This document shows positions 1 to 9,956 of a stretch of 57,573 bases of DNA, in pieces. The stretch's first letter is position 1. Each line of letters begins with the position of its first letter. The position numbers were made by a program, and so were the translations under genes. This DNA comes from Allobranchiibius sp. CTAmp26 (GTDB lineage: Bacteria; Actinomycetota; Actinomycetes; Actinomycetales; Dermatophilaceae), in NCBI RefSeq assembly GCF_017565405.1, contig NZ_JAGEKR010000020.1:1-57573 (forward strand), read 5' to 3'. The notes under the pieces are model-generated. The model was not told where the DNA came from. It did no database searches and worked only from the letters and a program-made list of their open reading frames with translations.

Positions 1-62
1 GCGACGAACCCGTACGCCGTGCCCGTGCTCGTCTCGGAGCGGGCCGGCTTGCCGTTCGCCAT
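1..62 (-). CDS. 5' end of a gene cut by the window edge, possibly a RarD/EamA-type transporter
   Basis: An ATG (complement of 60-62) opens a frame of 20 codons that runs off the left edge. The visible peptide begins MANGKPARSETSTGTAYGFV. The segment GTAYGFV resembles the start of the first membrane helix of RarD-type EamA permeases, where a short hydrophilic tail precedes a similar motif. A weak GAGG lies about 11 bases upstream. The gene has the same direction as korAB but is separated from korB by a perfect palindrome. Too little is visible to be sure of the family. Confidence 0.35.
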   Translation of the reverse strand, partial: MANGKPARSETSTGTAYGFV

Positions 63-146
63 CGGACGGTTCCTCGATCGGTCGGTGGAGGCTTTGAAAT
101 CGAAGGCTATCGGGCCGACCGCTGCTGCCCTGAGGGGTGGGGGTTC

Positions 147-186
147 TGCGTCCGTGGCCAGGACTGCAGTCCTGGCCACGGACGCA
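147..186. repeat. 40-bp perfect palindrome after korB
   Basis: Positions 147-166 and 167-186 are exact reverse complements with no spacer, centred on CTGCAG. It lies between the korB stop (235) and the edge gene start (62), both on minus. As RNA it would form a very stable hairpin, but no T-run follows on either strand, so it is not a textbook intrinsic terminator. It may end korAB transcription or belong to the inverted-repeat group seen elsewhere in this window. Confidence 0.8.
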
Positions 187-234
187 AACCGGCACCCTCG
201 ACCCCGGACCGCTCATCGGGGAGCAGGGCAGGGA

Positions 235-1320
235 TCAGTCGGAGACGGTCCAGGTGTCGTGACCGTGCAGCAGCTGCTCGAGCGCCCGGTCGTCAGCGGG
301 GCCGCCGGCCGTGTCGATCGCGGCGGCGACCTGGCTGCGGACCCCGTCGTCGTACGTCGGGCGCGACACCGACCGGAAGACCCCCATCGGCAGCTGTGCG
401 AACGACGGATCGTCGAGGCGGCTGAGCGCGAACGCCTGACTCGGGTCCGTGTCGTTCACCCGGTGCCGTACGACGCGTGCCGGATCCGCGGTGGCTTCCG
501 GTTCGACGGCCAGGTGGCCTTCGGGGCCGCGTACGACGACCCGCGCCGCGTCGCCCTCGCCGGCCCGGATCGGCTCGCCGTCGACCAGCTGCATGATGCG
601 GGCGCTCGCCTCGTCGCGGTCCTTGACCAGCTGGAAGGCGCCGTCGTTGAAGATCGGGCAGTTCTGGTAGATCTCGACCAGGGCGCTGCCTCGGTGCTCG
701 GCTGCTGCGCGCAGCGTCGCGGTCAGGTGCTTGCGGTCCGAATCCATTGTGCGGGCAACAAAACTCGCCTCCGCACCGAGCGCCAGCGACACCGGGTCGA
801 ACGGCTGATCCACGGAGCCGAGGGGCGAGGACTTGGTGACCGCGCCGACGTCGGAGGTCGGGGAGTACTGACCCTTGGTGAGGCCGTAGATCTTGTTGTT
901 GAAGAGCAGGATCTTGATGTTGACGTTGCGCCGCAGCGCGTGGATGAGGTGGTTGCCGCCGATCGACAGCGCGTCGCCGTCACCGGTCACGACCCACACC
1001 GACAGGTCCTCGCGGGAGGTCGCGAGCCCCGTCGCGATCGCGGGCGCGCGCCCGTGGATCGAGTGCATCCCGAAGGTGTCGAGGTAGTAGGGGAAGCGAG
1101 CGGCGCAGCCGATCCCGGAGATGAACACGATGTTCTCGCGGCGCAACCCGAGGTCGGGCAGGAAGCCCTGCATCGCGGCGAGGATCGCGTAGTCCCCGCA
1201 TCCGGGGCACCAGCGCACCTCCTGGTCGGAGGTGAAGTCCTTCTTCGTCTGGCTCTCGTCCTCGCCGAGACGGGGGACACCCGAGGTGCCCAGCGTCGGC
1301 ATACCGAGGTCGATGCTCAT
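235..1320 (-). CDS. korB: 2-oxoacid:ferredoxin oxidoreductase, beta subunit
   Basis: 361-residue thiamine-diphosphate subunit of a CoA-dependent 2-oxoacid (probably 2-oxoglutarate) ferredoxin oxidoreductase, which makes acyl-CoA, CO2 and reduced ferredoxin in the cytoplasm. Visible features are the CPGC pair near residues 38-41, further cysteines as in GIGCAARFP, and the TPP motif starting GDGDALSIGG near 113 and ending in NN near 139. The ATG (1318-1320) overlaps the korA stop by one base, so the two are translationally coupled. Length and order match the two-gene KorAB type of mycobacteria, which has no separate ferredoxin-like delta subunit. Substrate is inferred from family. Confidence 0.93.
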   Translation of the reverse strand: MSIDLGMPTLGTSGVPRLGEDESQTKKDFTSDQEVRWCPGCGDYAILAAMQGFLPDLGLRRENIVFISGIGCAARFPYYLDTFGMHSIHGRAPAIATGLATSREDLSVWVVTGDGDALSIGGNHLIHALRRNVNIKILLFNNKIYGLTKGQYSPTSDVGAVTKSSPLGSVDQPFDPVSLALGAEASFVARTMDSDRKHLTATLRAAAEHRGSALVEIYQNCPIFNDGAFQLVKDRDEASARIMQLVDGEPIRAGEGDAARVVVRGPEGHLAVEPEATADPARVVRHRVNDTDPSQAFALSRLDDPSFAQLPMGVFRSVSRPTYDDGVRSQVAAAIDTAGGPADDRALEQLLHGHDTWTVSD

Positions 1321-3179
1321 CAGAGAGCCTCCAGGTGCTCGTGGATGACGGTCGCGATTTCCGTTGACGTAAAGGGAAGGCCGCGTACGGCGGTGTGGCT
1401 GCGCACGTCGACCAGGTACTTCCCGCGCAGCAGCAATGCGAGTTGGCCCAGGTTCATCTCCGGCAGCACCACGCGGTCGTACGCCCGGAGCACGTCGCCG
1501 AGGTTGCCCGGGAACGGCGCCAGGTGGCGCAGGTGCGCCCGCGCGACCTTCGCTCCGGCGGCACGGCACAGACGGGCTGCTTCCGCGATCGGGCCGTACG
1601 TCGAACCCCACCCGAGGATCAGCACCCGCGCGTCGCCGGACGGGTCGTCGACCACGATGTCGGGCACGTCGATGCCGTCGATCTTGGCCTGGCGGGTGCG
1701 GACCATGTGGTCGTGGTTGTCCGGGTCGTAGCTGATGTTGCCGGTGACGTCGGCCTTCTCGATACCGCCGACGCGGTGCTCGAGCCCCGGCGTGCCCGGC
1801 ACGGCCCACGGCCGCGCCAGCGTGTTCGGGTCGCGCAGGTAGGGCGCGAACGTCGGGTTGCCCTTGTCGTCGACCGAGTTCGGCTCGGTCGGCGCCTCGA
1901 CGTGCAGATTGGGCAGATCACCGACCTGCGGCAGCCGCCACGGCTCGGACCCGTTGGCCAGGGAACCATCGGAGAGCAGGATGACCGGGGTGCGGTAGGT
2001 CGTCGCGATCCGGACGGCCTCGAGCGCCGCGTCGAAGCAGTCGACCGGCGTGGCCGGTGCGATCACGGCCACCGGTGACTCGCCGTTGCGGCCGTACATC
2101 GCCTGGAGCAGATCGGACTGCTCGGTCTTGGTCGGCAGCCCGGTGGACGGACCGCCGCGCTGCACGTCGACGATCACCAGCGGCAACTCCAGGGAGACGG
2201 CGAGACCGATGGTCTCGGCCTTGAGCGCGAGGCCCGGGCCGGACGTGGTGGTCAGACCGATCGCGCCGCCGAACGCCGCGCCGAGCGCCGCACCGACGCC
2301 GGCGATCTCGTCCTCGGCCTGGATGGTCGTCACGCCGAACCGCTTCAGGCCGGACAGCGTGTGCAGGATGTCGGAGGCCGGCGTGATCGGATAGCTGCCC
2401 AGGACCAGCGGACGGCCCGCACGGTGCGCGGCCGCCACGAATCCGTAGGCGATCGCCAGGTTTCCGGTGATGTTGCGGTAGGTGCCGATGGCCTTCGGGG
2501 CGCGTTGCACGGTGTAGGACACCGCGAACGACTCGGTCGTCTCGCCGTACGCGTGGCCGGCGTGCAGTGCCGCGAGGTTGGCGGCGAGGATCGCGGGTTT
2601 GCCCGCGAATTTGCGCTTCAGGAAGCTCTCGGTGCCGACGGTCGGGCGCGAGTACATCCACGACAGCAGCCCGAGCGCGAACATGTTCTTCGCGCGTTCC
2701 TTCTCCTTGCGGGTGAGGTCGAACTCGGCCAGTGCCGCCACCGTGATCGAGGTGAGCGGTACGGCGTGCAGCGCCCAGGACTCGAGGCTCTCGTCCTCGA
2801 GCGGGTTGGTCGGGTAGCCGACCTTCGCCAGGTTGCGCTTCGTGAACTCGTCGGCGTCGGCGATGATCACGCCGCCGCGGGGCAGGTCGCCCAGGTTGGC
2901 GCGCAGCGCGGCCGGGTTCATCGCGACGAGTACGTCGGGCGCGTCGCCGGGGGTGAGCACCTCATGGTCGGCGAAGTGCAGCTGGAACGAGGAGACGCCC
3001 GGCAGGGTGCCCTGGGGGGCCCGGATCTCGGCGGGGAAGTTCGGCAGGGTCGACAGGTCGTTGCCGAGACTCGCGGTCTCGGCGGTGAATCTGTCGCCGG
3101 TCAACTGCATCCCGTCACCGGAGTCTCCGGCGAAGCGAATCACGACACGATCGAGGATCTGCTGGGTCTTGCTGCTCAT
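1320..3179 (-). CDS. korA: 2-oxoacid:ferredoxin oxidoreductase, fused gamma-alpha subunit
   Basis: 619-residue partner of KorB. The N-terminal gamma domain (about 1-200) begins with FAGDSGDGMQLTGDRF near residue 17. The alpha/pyrimidine domain carries YPITPASD near 263 and GGPSTGLPTKTEQSDL near 342, both typical of this family. An upstream in-frame ATG exists at 3194, but I chose 3179 because GGAG lies 8 bases before it and homologues begin similarly. The gene heads the korAB unit. Ferredoxin reduced here could feed the partial complex I encoded about 9 kb away; that link is inference. Confidence 0.93.
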   Translation of the reverse strand: MSSKTQQILDRVVIRFAGDSGDGMQLTGDRFTAETASLGNDLSTLPNFPAEIRAPQGTLPGVSSFQLHFADHEVLTPGDAPDVLVAMNPAALRANLGDLPRGGVIIADADEFTKRNLAKVGYPTNPLEDESLESWALHAVPLTSITVAALAEFDLTRKEKERAKNMFALGLLSWMYSRPTVGTESFLKRKFAGKPAILAANLAALHAGHAYGETTESFAVSYTVQRAPKAIGTYRNITGNLAIAYGFVAAAHRAGRPLVLGSYPITPASDILHTLSGLKRFGVTTIQAEDEIAGVGAALGAAFGGAIGLTTTSGPGLALKAETIGLAVSLELPLVIVDVQRGGPSTGLPTKTEQSDLLQAMYGRNGESPVAVIAPATPVDCFDAALEAVRIATTYRTPVILLSDGSLANGSEPWRLPQVGDLPNLHVEAPTEPNSVDDKGNPTFAPYLRDPNTLARPWAVPGTPGLEHRVGGIEKADVTGNISYDPDNHDHMVRTRQAKIDGIDVPDIVVDDPSGDARVLILGWGSTYGPIAEAARLCRAAGAKVARAHLRHLAPFPGNLGDVLRAYDRVVLPEMNLGQLALLLRGKYLVDVRSHTAVRGLPFTSTEIATVIHEHLEAL

Positions 3180-3342
3180 ATGGCGAAGCTCCATAGGGTC
3201 ACGGCTACCTTCTCCAACCTAGGCCGCGCGCGATTTCATCCCGGCCGTACCCCCGGGTTTCACAGGATTTCCTGCCCCTGCGCGACAGCTCGCTTTCAGA
3301 ATGTGCACGTGCGGGAAGGAGCCATCGTTCAGGCGCGCGGCA

Positions 3343-3348
3343 TACGCT
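3343..3348 (+). promoter_or_regulatory. -10-like hexamer TACGCT of a probable leaderless promoter
   Basis: TACGCT fits the actinobacterial TANNNT -10 pattern and ends 7 bases before the GTG start at 3356, so transcription would begin at or next to the start codon. No ribosome binding site precedes the GTG. No clear -35 is seen. Confidence 0.45.
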
Positions 3349-3355
3349 CGCAGTT

Positions 3356-4201
3356 GTGACGTGGTGGCAGGACCGGATCGTGGCGGCCGGCAAGGAGCCC
3401 GTGGCGTTGTGCCTGCTGGCGTTCATCGTGACCTTCCTGCTGACCCGCCTCGTGACCCGGACCATCCGCAGCGGACGCGGCCCCTTCAGGAACAACGTCA
3501 GCTCCGGCGGGGTGCACATCCACCACGCGGTGCCCGGTCTCTTCCTGCTCCTCGCGGGCTCTCTGACGTCCTTGGCGTCGTACGACTCGTCGTCGCTCAA
3601 CATCGCCGGCCTGTGTGTGGGCGCAGGTGCCTCGCTCGTCCTGGACGAGTTCGCCCTCATCCTGCATCTGCGGGACGTCTACTGGGCACACCAGGGACGG
3701 GCGTCCGTGCAGGCGGTCGCGCTTGCCGGGATGGTGATGGGTCTGACGCTGCTCGGTCTGACCCCCGAGAACGTCGACGAGCTCACCGACCGCAACGCCC
3801 CGGTCCGCTGGGCCACCGCCGCGATCCTGTTGAGCAGTTTCGTGTGCTGCCTGATCTGCGCCGCCAAGGGCAAGTACCGGCTCGTGGTGCTCGCGGCCAT
3901 CGTGCCGATCGTCGCGTACGTCGGCGCGGTGCGCCTGGCGCGGCCCGGGTCCCCCTGGTACCGCCGGTACGCCGAGGGCTCGCGCAAGCAGGTGCGCGCA
4001 CGAGCGCGCGCGGGCGGTTTCGACAGGCATGTCGCGCACCGGCTGACCTGGTTCGGGGATCTGGTGGCCGGCGCACCCACCCGCGAGGACGCCGCGGCCG
4101 AGTCCGCCGAGCGCTCGACTCTTCTTGTCGCATCGTCCCAGGCGGACCACGATGAACCATCGCGCAGTGAACGCGTCGGCCCAGACGCCCGTAGGACGTG
4201 A
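3356..4201 (+). CDS. Polytopic membrane protein of unknown function
   Basis: 281 residues with a GTG start. About six hydrophobic segments occupy residues 15-190: one near the N-terminus, a run after the conserved-looking HIHH motif (about residue 54), and further pairs near 120 and 155-190. The last 90 residues are hydrophilic, basic then acidic, and probably cytoplasmic. HIHH followed by a glycine/leucine-rich helix suggests a metal or heme site, but I cannot name a family with confidence. It is divergent from korA, with 176 bases between, and convergent with ureD. Function unknown. Confidence 0.75.
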   Translation: MTWWQDRIVAAGKEPVALCLLAFIVTFLLTRLVTRTIRSGRGPFRNNVSSGGVHIHHAVPGLFLLLAGSLTSLASYDSSSLNIAGLCVGAGASLVLDEFALILHLRDVYWAHQGRASVQAVALAGMVMGLTLLGLTPENVDELTDRNAPVRWATAAILLSSFVCCLICAAKGKYRLVVLAAIVPIVAYVGAVRLARPGSPWYRRYAEGSRKQVRARARAGGFDRHVAHRLTWFGDLVAGAPTREDAAAESAERSTLLVASSQADHDEPSRSERVGPDARRT

Positions 4202-4243
4202 CCTCCGGCCGATGTGACGACCCGCCGTCGAGCGCCTGGTGAT

Positions 4244-4948
4244 CTAGTCGAGTTGCGAGCGCCAGTCGGCCCACGTCGAGTCCACGTCCGATGCGTGGGC
4301 ATCGCGGATCAGGCGGCGAGCCATCGCGCCGGGCGCGGCCAGCTCGAAGTGGTCGGTAGCCGCGGTGGGTCGCCATCCGAGGGCGGTGATCGTGTCGACG
4401 ATCCGCGCGTTGCCGAGCATCCCTGGTAGCGCACGGGATTCCGGCGACAGGTCGAGATCCTCCGCGACGGCGGGCGTTCCCGCGTACGACATCCGGGTAC
4501 GGCAGGTCAACGAGCCGCCGGTCTGCCCTGAGCGCCCGATGCCGACGGTGTCGCGCAGGAGCAATCGGCCGCCCTCGGCCACGTCGGCCCGGGTCGACCG
4601 GCGTACCTCGGCTCCGTCGCTCACGATGAAGGGCTCGGCCTGCCAGACGAGCACCCCACCTGTTCCGACCTGGATGACGTTGTCCCAGAGCGCTGTCGCG
4701 CCCCGTCCGTCGTACGCGACGGTCGCCGCCACGTCCCGTACGACGAGCCGGCACCCTCCGCTCACCTCGAGGCGCACGCGCGCGTGATCGCCGCCGAGCA
4801 GGGTGGCGGTCGTCGCGACCAGCGCCACCTCGACGGTGGCCGCGGTCCGCGCGACCAACCGCGGCGCGAGCACCCCGGTCTGCAGTCGCACCCTCGCCGG
4901 CCCGGCGCACGTCGACTCGACCCGGACGACGGTCTCCCGATCGGTCAA
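4244..4948 (-). CDS. ureD: Urease accessory protein UreD (UreH)
   Basis: 234-residue scaffold that binds apo-urease and, with UreF and UreG, delivers nickel to the UreC active site. The all-beta pattern and segments such as [20 protein letters not shown] and [15 protein letters not shown] fit the family. The start is a TTG (complement of 4946-4948) that overlaps the ureG stop (TTGA). It is the last gene of the ureABCFGD operon, a usual place in actinobacteria. No signal peptide. Confidence 0.88.
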   Translation of the reverse strand: MTDRETVVRVESTCAGPARVRLQTGVLAPRLVARTAATVEVALVATTATLLGGDHARVRLEVSGGCRLVVRDVAATVAYDGRGATALWDNVIQVGTGGVLVWQAEPFIVSDGAEVRRSTRADVAEGGRLLLRDTVGIGRSGQTGGSLTCRTRMSYAGTPAVAEDLDLSPESRALPGMLGNARIVDTITALGWRPTAATDHFELAAPGAMARRLIRDAHASDVDSTWADWRSQLD

Positions 4949-5688
4949 GGAGTGTGCGCGGCGTGCTCGTGCGAGTGCACCGTGCCGTCGGTGTGGGCGT
5001 GCGGCGCCATCGGTCCCGGGTCGACCGGCTCGTGCGTGCCGTCGCGGTGGGCGACAAGGGTCGCTTGCACCCAGTCGGCCAGCGCGGCAACGGTTTCGGG
5101 GCGCTTGCGGGAGAGGCCGAGCACCGGTCGGCCGTCCCGGGCGTCGCGGCCCTGCTCGACCATGAGTTCGTGGTCGACCTCGACGTACTCGGCGAGATCG
5201 ATCTTGTTGACGACCAGCAGGTCGGCGCGCGCGATCCCCGGCCCGCCCTTGCGGACCACGTCACCGCCACCGGCGACGTCGAGCACGAAGATCTGCGCGT
5301 CGACCAGTGCCGGGGAGAAGGTCGCGGTGAGGTTGTCGCCGCCGGACTCCACGAGCACCAGGTCCAAGGGTGCGAAGTCCGCTTCCAGGTCCTCCACCGC
5401 GATCGCGTTGGCGGTGATGTCGTCACGGATCGCGGTGTGCGGGCAGGCGCCGGTCTCGACGGCCCGGATCCGCGCAGGGTCCAACACGCCTGCGGCGCGC
5501 AGCATCTGGGCGTCCTCGTCGGTATAGATGTCGTTGGTGACCACCCCGATCTGCAGCCGGTCGGCGAGTGTCCGGCAGAGGGTGGCGATCAGGGAGGACT
5601 TCCCGGTGCCGACCGGGCCGGCGATGCCCAGGCGCAGCGCGCGGGTAGGGGCGTGGATCGAATCAGGCGAGTCAGGCGAGTCAGGCAC
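4945..5688 (-). CDS. ureG: Urease accessory GTPase UreG with C-terminal histidine-rich tail
   Basis: 247-residue SIMIBI-class GTPase that carries nickel for urease maturation. It shows the P-loop GPVGTGKSS (about 24-32), the metal-binding CPH (82-84) in [13 protein letters not shown], and [14 protein letters not shown] chose the GTG start (complement of 5686-5688) because GAGGAG lies 8 bases upstream and the start overlaps the ureF stop by 8 bases. The N-terminus has a PDS triplet repeated three times. The last 36 residues hold eight histidines in an HxH-like pattern. No ureE is present, so this tail may store nickel; mycobacterial UreG has a His-rich N-terminus instead. Confidence 0.93.
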   Translation of the reverse strand: MPDSPDSPDSIHAPTRALRLGIAGPVGTGKSSLIATLCRTLADRLQIGVVTNDIYTDEDAQMLRAAGVLDPARIRAVETGACPHTAIRDDITANAIAVEDLEADFAPLDLVLVESGGDNLTATFSPALVDAQIFVLDVAGGGDVVRKGGPGIARADLLVVNKIDLAEYVEVDHELMVEQGRDARDGRPVLGLSRKRPETVAALADWVQATLVAHRDGTHEPVDPGPMAPHAHTDGTVHSHEHAAHTP

Positions 5689-6340
5689 GGAAGAGTCTCC
5701 TCGGGGCGGTGGCGTGGGCGTGTTGCCAGATCTCCGCGGCGGGTGCGGCCGGTGCGGGGATGTCGGCCGGCGTCCGCAGATCCGCGACCTGCGCGACGAC
5801 GCGTTCCACGAGTGGCGCGACGTCGAGGGCCCACGCGACGGTGTCCACCGGGTCCAGCGGCGCAAGTTTGAGCGCGGCGGCACATACCGACTGCACGTCG
5901 TCGTGGCAGATCACCCTGGCCAGATCGGTGGCTGCCACATCGAGGCGGGCTGCGAGCCGGGCGACGGCGATCGGCCGCGGCTCACCTCGCCGTACCGGTC
6001 GTGGGGTGAGGTCATCCAGGCGGGTGAGGAGGCGCTCGTACCCGCGACCCAGCTCCTCCGACGCCTGCCGTACGACGTGACTCGGCGTCCGCGCCGCCCA
6101 CGCCTGCTCGACCAGCTCGACCGCACCACCGGCACGCAACGTCCGCAGCGCCACCACCGCGGTCGCCGCGTCGACGAGGGTCGTGGTGCGCAGGCGTGTG
6201 GTGAGGTACGCCGGGATGTCGCCGGCCGCCATACCGGCGAGCAGCGCCGGCTCCAGGCCCCCGGATTGGGTGTGTCCGCCGGTCGGCAGCCGGGCGTCGC
6301 CGAGCAGCAGCACCGCGAGCGACCCTGTGGCAGAGGACAT
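5681..6340 (-). CDS. ureF: Urease accessory protein UreF
   Basis: 219-residue all-helical accessory protein that acts with UreD and UreG in nickel insertion. Family signs are the N-terminal [20 protein letters not shown] and helical segments rich in Ala/Leu, including [14 protein letters not shown]. The ATG (complement of 6338-6340) lies one base after the ureC stop. The frame stays open upstream into ureC, but that part is not UreF-like. The stop lies inside the first codons of ureG. Confidence 0.9.
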   Translation of the reverse strand: MSSATGSLAVLLLGDARLPTGGHTQSGGLEPALLAGMAAGDIPAYLTTRLRTTTLVDAATAVVALRTLRAGGAVELVEQAWAARTPSHVVRQASEELGRGYERLLTRLDDLTPRPVRRGEPRPIAVARLAARLDVAATDLARVICHDDVQSVCAAALKLAPLDPVDTVAWALDVAPLVERVVAQVADLRTPADIPAPAAPAAEIWQHAHATAPRRLFRA

Positions 6341-6341
6341 C

Positions 6342-8069
6342 TCAGAACATCGAGTACAGCTGCGCCAGCGGCAACTCGGTGGCGGGTGCGGGTTGCACGA
6401 CCTCGCCGTCGATGGCGATGGCGAAGGTCTCGGCGTCGATGTCGATGCGCGGGGTGGCGGAGTTGTTGACCATCTGCGCCTTGCCGACGTCGCGAGTGCC
6501 GCGCACCGCGGCCAGCGCGCGCCGCAGTCCGAGCCGGTCCGCCAATCCACCGTCCAGCGCGAGCGGCGACACGAACGATATCGAGAGGTCGGCCCCCGCC
6601 GACGCCACCAGCGCGGGCCGCATCAGCACCGGCTGCGGGGTCGGGATCGAGGCGTTGGGGTCGCCGAGGGCGGCCCAGACGATCGCGCCGCCCTTGACGA
6701 CGACGGACGGCCGGATCCCGAAGAACTTCGGCTCCCACAACACCAGGTCCGCCAGCTTGCCGACCTCGATCGACCCGACCTCGTGCTCGATGCCATGCGC
6801 GATCGCGGGGTTGATCGTGTACTTCGCGACGTAACGGCGCGCGCGTTCGTTGTCCGCGGGCAGCGACGTGCCGAGCGACCCGCGGCGGGCCTTCATCACG
6901 TGCGCCACCTGCCAGGTGCGGGTGATCACCTCGCCGATGCGCCCCATGGCCTGCGCGTCCGAGGAGGTGATCGAGAGGGCGCCCATGTCGTGCAGTAGAT
7001 CCTCCGCGGCGATCGTGGTCGCGCGGATGCGGGACTCCGCGAACGCCAGATCCTCCGGCACCGCGGGATTCAGGTGGTGGCAGACGATGAGCATGTCGAG
7101 GTGTTCGGCCACGGTATTGACGGTGTGGGGCAGCGTCGGATTCGTGGACCCCGGAAGGACGTTGGGCTCCGAGGCGATCGAGAGGATGTCGGGTGCGTGG
7201 CCGCCCCCGGCGCCTTCGGTGTGGAACGCGTGGATGGACCGGCCGCCGATCGCGCGCAGCGTCGACTCGACGTAACCGGCCTCGTTGAGGCTGTCGGAGT
7301 GCAGCGCGACCTGCATCTCGTACGCGTCGGCCGCCCGCAGCGCCGCGTCGATGGCCGCCGGGGTCGATCCCCAGTCCTCGTGCACCTTGTACGCCGCCGC
7401 GCCGGCCAGCGCCTGCTCGCGCAGGCCCTCGGCACTGACGGTGTTGCCCTTGCCCATCAGCAGCAGATTGACCGGCAGGTGGTCCAGTCCGCGGTGCACC
7501 GACTGCAGGTGCCACGGCCCGGGCGTCACGGTGGTGGCCTTGGAGCCCTCCGACGGCCCCGTGCCGCCGCCGCCGAGGGTAGTCAGGCCCGTCGCGAGCG
7601 CCTCGTGTACCTGGCTGGTCGACAGGAAGTGCACGTGCATGTCGATGCCGCCGGCGGTGAGGATGCGGCCCTCGCCGGAGATGACGTCGGTGCCGGGGCC
7701 GATCTCCAGCTCCGGCGTGATGCCGTCGGTGATGTCGGGGTTGCCGGCGCGGCCGATCCCGACGATCCGTCCGTCGCGGATGCCGACGTCGGCGCGGACG
7801 ACGCCCCAGTGGTCGAGCACGATCGCACCGGTGACGACGGTGTCGAGGGCGCCCTGGGCGCTGGTGCGGATGCCCTGCGCCATCGACTCGCGGATCGACT
7901 TGCCGCCGCCGAAGACGGCCTCGTCGCCGTACGAGATGGACCCGTCGGGCAGGGTCGCGGTGAGGTCGCGCTCGATCTGGATCCACAGGTCGGTGTCGCC
8001 GAGGCGCACCTGGTCGCCGGTCGTCCCGCCGTAGAGGGCGGCGTACTTCGCGCGATCCAGCTCAGCCAT
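6342..8069 (-). CDS. ureC: Urease alpha (catalytic) subunit
   Basis: 575-residue nickel hydrolase converting urea to ammonia and carbamate. All expected active-site residues are visible: HVH (145-147), the carbamylated lysine K228 in [11 protein letters not shown]257 in ALHSDS, H283 in [12 protein letters not shown], the catalytic H331 in CHHLNP, and D371 in SSDAQAMGR. The length is normal. The ATG (complement of 8067-8069) overlaps the ureB stop by 8 bases; an extension upstream would run through ureB in another frame and is rejected. Cytoplasmic, assembled with UreA and UreB. Confidence 0.97.
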   Translation of the reverse strand: MAELDRAKYAALYGGTTGDQVRLGDTDLWIQIERDLTATLPDGSISYGDEAVFGGGKSIRESMAQGIRTSAQGALDTVVTGAIVLDHWGVVRADVGIRDGRIVGIGRAGNPDITDGITPELEIGPGTDVISGEGRILTAGGIDMHVHFLSTSQVHEALATGLTTLGGGGTGPSEGSKATTVTPGPWHLQSVHRGLDHLPVNLLLMGKGNTVSAEGLREQALAGAAAYKVHEDWGSTPAAIDAALRAADAYEMQVALHSDSLNEAGYVESTLRAIGGRSIHAFHTEGAGGGHAPDILSIASEPNVLPGSTNPTLPHTVNTVAEHLDMLIVCHHLNPAVPEDLAFAESRIRATTIAAEDLLHDMGALSITSSDAQAMGRIGEVITRTWQVAHVMKARRGSLGTSLPADNERARRYVAKYTINPAIAHGIEHEVGSIEVGKLADLVLWEPKFFGIRPSVVVKGGAIVWAALGDPNASIPTPQPVLMRPALVASAGADLSISFVSPLALDGGLADRLGLRRALAAVRGTRDVGKAQMVNNSATPRIDIDAETFAIAIDGEVVQPAPATELPLAQLYSMF

Positions 8070-8385
8070 CGTGCTTTCCCGTCTGGATGCCCGGCACCCG
8101 CTGCCGCCCGGCCAGACGCACGGCGCCGACCTCACGGGACATCCCGGGCTCGAAACGTACCGACGTGCCGGAGGGTACGTCGAGCCGGAAGCCTTGCGCC
8201 GCAGCGCGATCGAAGTCCAGCGCGGTGTTCGCATCGGGCAGGTGCAGGTGCGAGCCGATCTGGATCGGCCGGTCACCGGTGTTGACGATCACGAGCGTGA
8301 TGCGGTCGCCGTCGGCGCGCGCGTTGATGGTGAGGGTGCCTGGTGCGACGCGGATGGCCCCGGGTCCGTCGCTGCCGCCGCTCAT
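8062..8385 (-). CDS. ureB: Urease beta subunit
   Basis: 107-residue structural subunit. The core [14 protein letters not shown] and the later [10 protein letters not shown] are family hallmarks (usually NxGDRPIQVGSHYHF and RFEPG). It overlaps ureA by four bases at its start and ureC by eight bases at its end. Separate UreA and UreB chains are the usual bacterial arrangement. Confidence 0.95.
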   Translation of the reverse strand: MSGGSDGPGAIRVAPGTLTINARADGDRITLVIVNTGDRPIQIGSHLHLPDANTALDFDRAAAQGFRLDVPSGTSVRFEPGMSREVGAVRLAGRQRVPGIQTGKHDG

Positions 8386-8684
8386 GCGATCGGGTGGTGC
8401 AACGTCACGAGTTTGCGGCCGTCCGGGAAGGTGGCCTCGACCTGGACGTCGGGGATCATCTCGGCGACCCCCTCCATCACCTGCTCACGGGTGAGGACCT
8501 CGCGGCCGGACTCCATCAGATCCGCGACCAGCGCGCCCTCACGGGCCCGCTCGATGACCCACGTGGAGAGCAGGGCGACGCTCTCGGGGTAGTTGAGCCG
8601 GACGCCGCGCGCGAGCCGGTCGCGGGCGACCATCCCGGCGACCGAGAGCAGCAGCTTCTCGGTGTCGGCGGGTGTCAGGTGCAT
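8382..8684 (-). CDS. ureA: Urease gamma subunit
   Basis: 100-residue small subunit and first gene of ureABCFGD. It begins [17 protein letters not shown] and contains [12 protein letters not shown]-like and [18 protein letters not shown] segments, which define the family. The operon promoter should lie within 8685-8840, a region that also holds a long nested inverted repeat between ureA and the end of ald. No regulator of the urease type is next to it. Confidence 0.95.
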   Translation of the reverse strand: MHLTPADTEKLLLSVAGMVARDRLARGVRLNYPESVALLSTWVIERAREGALVADLMESGREVLTREQVMEGVAEMIPDVQVEATFPDGRKLVTLHHPIA

Positions 8685-8738
8685 GCGGGCCAGTGAAGCA
8701 ACTCAATGTGTCGGCCACGTTTCGGGCCGTAACGACGA

Positions 8739-8818
8739 ACATGCAGTTCGCTGTGCCGCCACCGGTCGATCCGCGCAGCAGCGCGGATCGACCGGCGACG
8801 ACACGACGAACTGCATGT
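8739..8818. repeat. 80-bp nested inverted repeat between ald and ureA
   Basis: The outer arms at 8739-8750 and 8807-8818 are perfect 12-bp complements. The inner arms at 8762-8776 and 8781-8795 are perfect 15-bp complements around an AGCA loop. The sequence between the two pairs of arms is only partly complementary. It lies just after the ald stop and before ureA, so it could end ald transcription and shape the ureA leader. The outer arm shares ACATGC...AGT..CG with the repeat at 21689-21746. Confidence 0.7.
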
Positions 8819-8840
8819 CTCTCGCTGCGGGTGCTCCCGG

Positions 8841-9956
8841 TCAGACGATCGCGTCCTCCACGGGGGTCGAGGTCAGCCCGTGCGCCTCGGCGACCGGGGC
8901 GTTGGTGAGCGAGCCGTCGTACGTGTTGAGCCCCAGCGCGAGGGAGTGGTCGTCGCGGCAGGCCTGCTGCCAGCCCTTGCGCGCGAGCGCGACCGTGTAG
9001 GGCAGCGTGGCGTTCGTGAGCGCGTACGTCGAGGTGTTCGGCACCGCTCCGGGCATGTTGGCCACGCAGTAGAAGACCGAGTTGTGCACCATGTACGTCG
9101 GGTCGGCGTGCGTGGTCGGGTGGGTGTCCTCGAAGCAGCCGCCCTGGTCAACCGCGATGTCGACGAGCACCGAGCCGGGCTTCATCTGCGAGACCAGCTC
9201 GTTCGTGACCAGCTTCGGCGCACGCGCGCCCGGGATGAGCACCGCACCGATGACCATGTCGGCCTCGAGCAGCTGCTGGCGGATCGCCAGCGACGACGAC
9301 GCCAGCCCGTGCACCCGGTTGCTGTAGCGCCAGAACGACATCCGCAGCTTGTCCAGATCGGTGTCGAGCATCGTGACGTCGGCGCCCATGCCGAGCGCGA
9401 TGTTCGCGGCGTTCTGGCCGGAGACGCCGGCACCGATGACGACGACCTTGGCGTTGGCGACACCGCCGACACCGCCCATGAGCACGCCGCGGCCGCCCTG
9501 CGCCTTCATGAGGGAGTGCGCACCGACCTGCGGCGCGAGACATCCGGCCACCTCGGACATCGGGTAGAGCAGCGGCAGGCCGCCGGAGGGCAGCTGCACC
9601 GTCTCGTACGCGATGCCGGTCACCTTGCGCTTGAGCAGCTCGTCGGTGAGCGGCTTGTCGGCGGCCAGGTGCAGGTAGGTGAAGAGCAGCTGCCCCTCGC
9701 GCATCCGGTGGTACTCCTGCTCCACCGGCTCCTTGACCTTGAGGATCATCTCGGCGTCGCCCCACACGTCATCTGCCGAGTCGATGATCCGCGCGCCGGC
9801 GGCGACGTACTCCTCGTCGGAGATCGACGAACCGACGCCCGCGCCCTTCTCGACGTGGACGTCGTGGCCCTGGGCGACCAGCTCGTGCACGCCGATCGGG
9901 GTGATGGCCACCCGGTACTCGTGGTTCTTGACTTCCTTGGGTACGCCGACGCGCAC
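8841..9956 (-). CDS. ald: Alanine dehydrogenase
   Basis: 371-residue NAD-dependent enzyme interconverting L-alanine with pyruvate and ammonia. It opens with [16 protein letters not shown], has the substrate-site segment [10 protein letters not shown], the conserved MSEVAG, the Rossmann motif [14 protein letters not shown] and the C-terminal [15 protein letters not shown] chose the GTG start (complement of 9954-9956) because AGGAGG lies 6 bases upstream and the length is then the family's 371. It is divergent from an Lrp-type regulator, as in mycobacteria, where AldR controls ald. Confidence 0.95.
   Translation of the reverse strand: MRVGVPKEVKNHEYRVAITPIGVHELVAQGHDVHVEKGAGVGSSISDEEYVAAGARIIDSADDVWGDAEMILKVKEPVEQEYHRMREGQLLFTYLHLAADKPLTDELLKRKVTGIAYETVQLPSGGLPLLYPMSEVAGCLAPQVGAHSLMKAQGGRGVLMGGVGGVANAKVVVIGAGVSGQNAANIALGMGADVTMLDTDLDKLRMSFWRYSNRVHGLASSSLAIRQQLLEADMVIGAVLIPGARAPKLVTNELVSQMKPGSVLVDIAVDQGGCFEDTHPTTHADPTYMVHNSVFYCVANMPGAVPNTSTYALTNATLPYTVALARKGWQQACRDDHSLALGLNTYDGSLTNAPVAEAHGLTSTPVEDAIV

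Noticed and set aside
19-1731. 570-codon frame on plus across korB and korA
   Set aside because: High GC keeps antisense frames open. KorA and KorB on minus have clear motifs and coupling.
4244-8684. Search for ureE in or next to the urease operon
   Set aside because: All six genes are accounted for with overlaps or very small gaps; no UreE-like frame exists in the operon or beside it.
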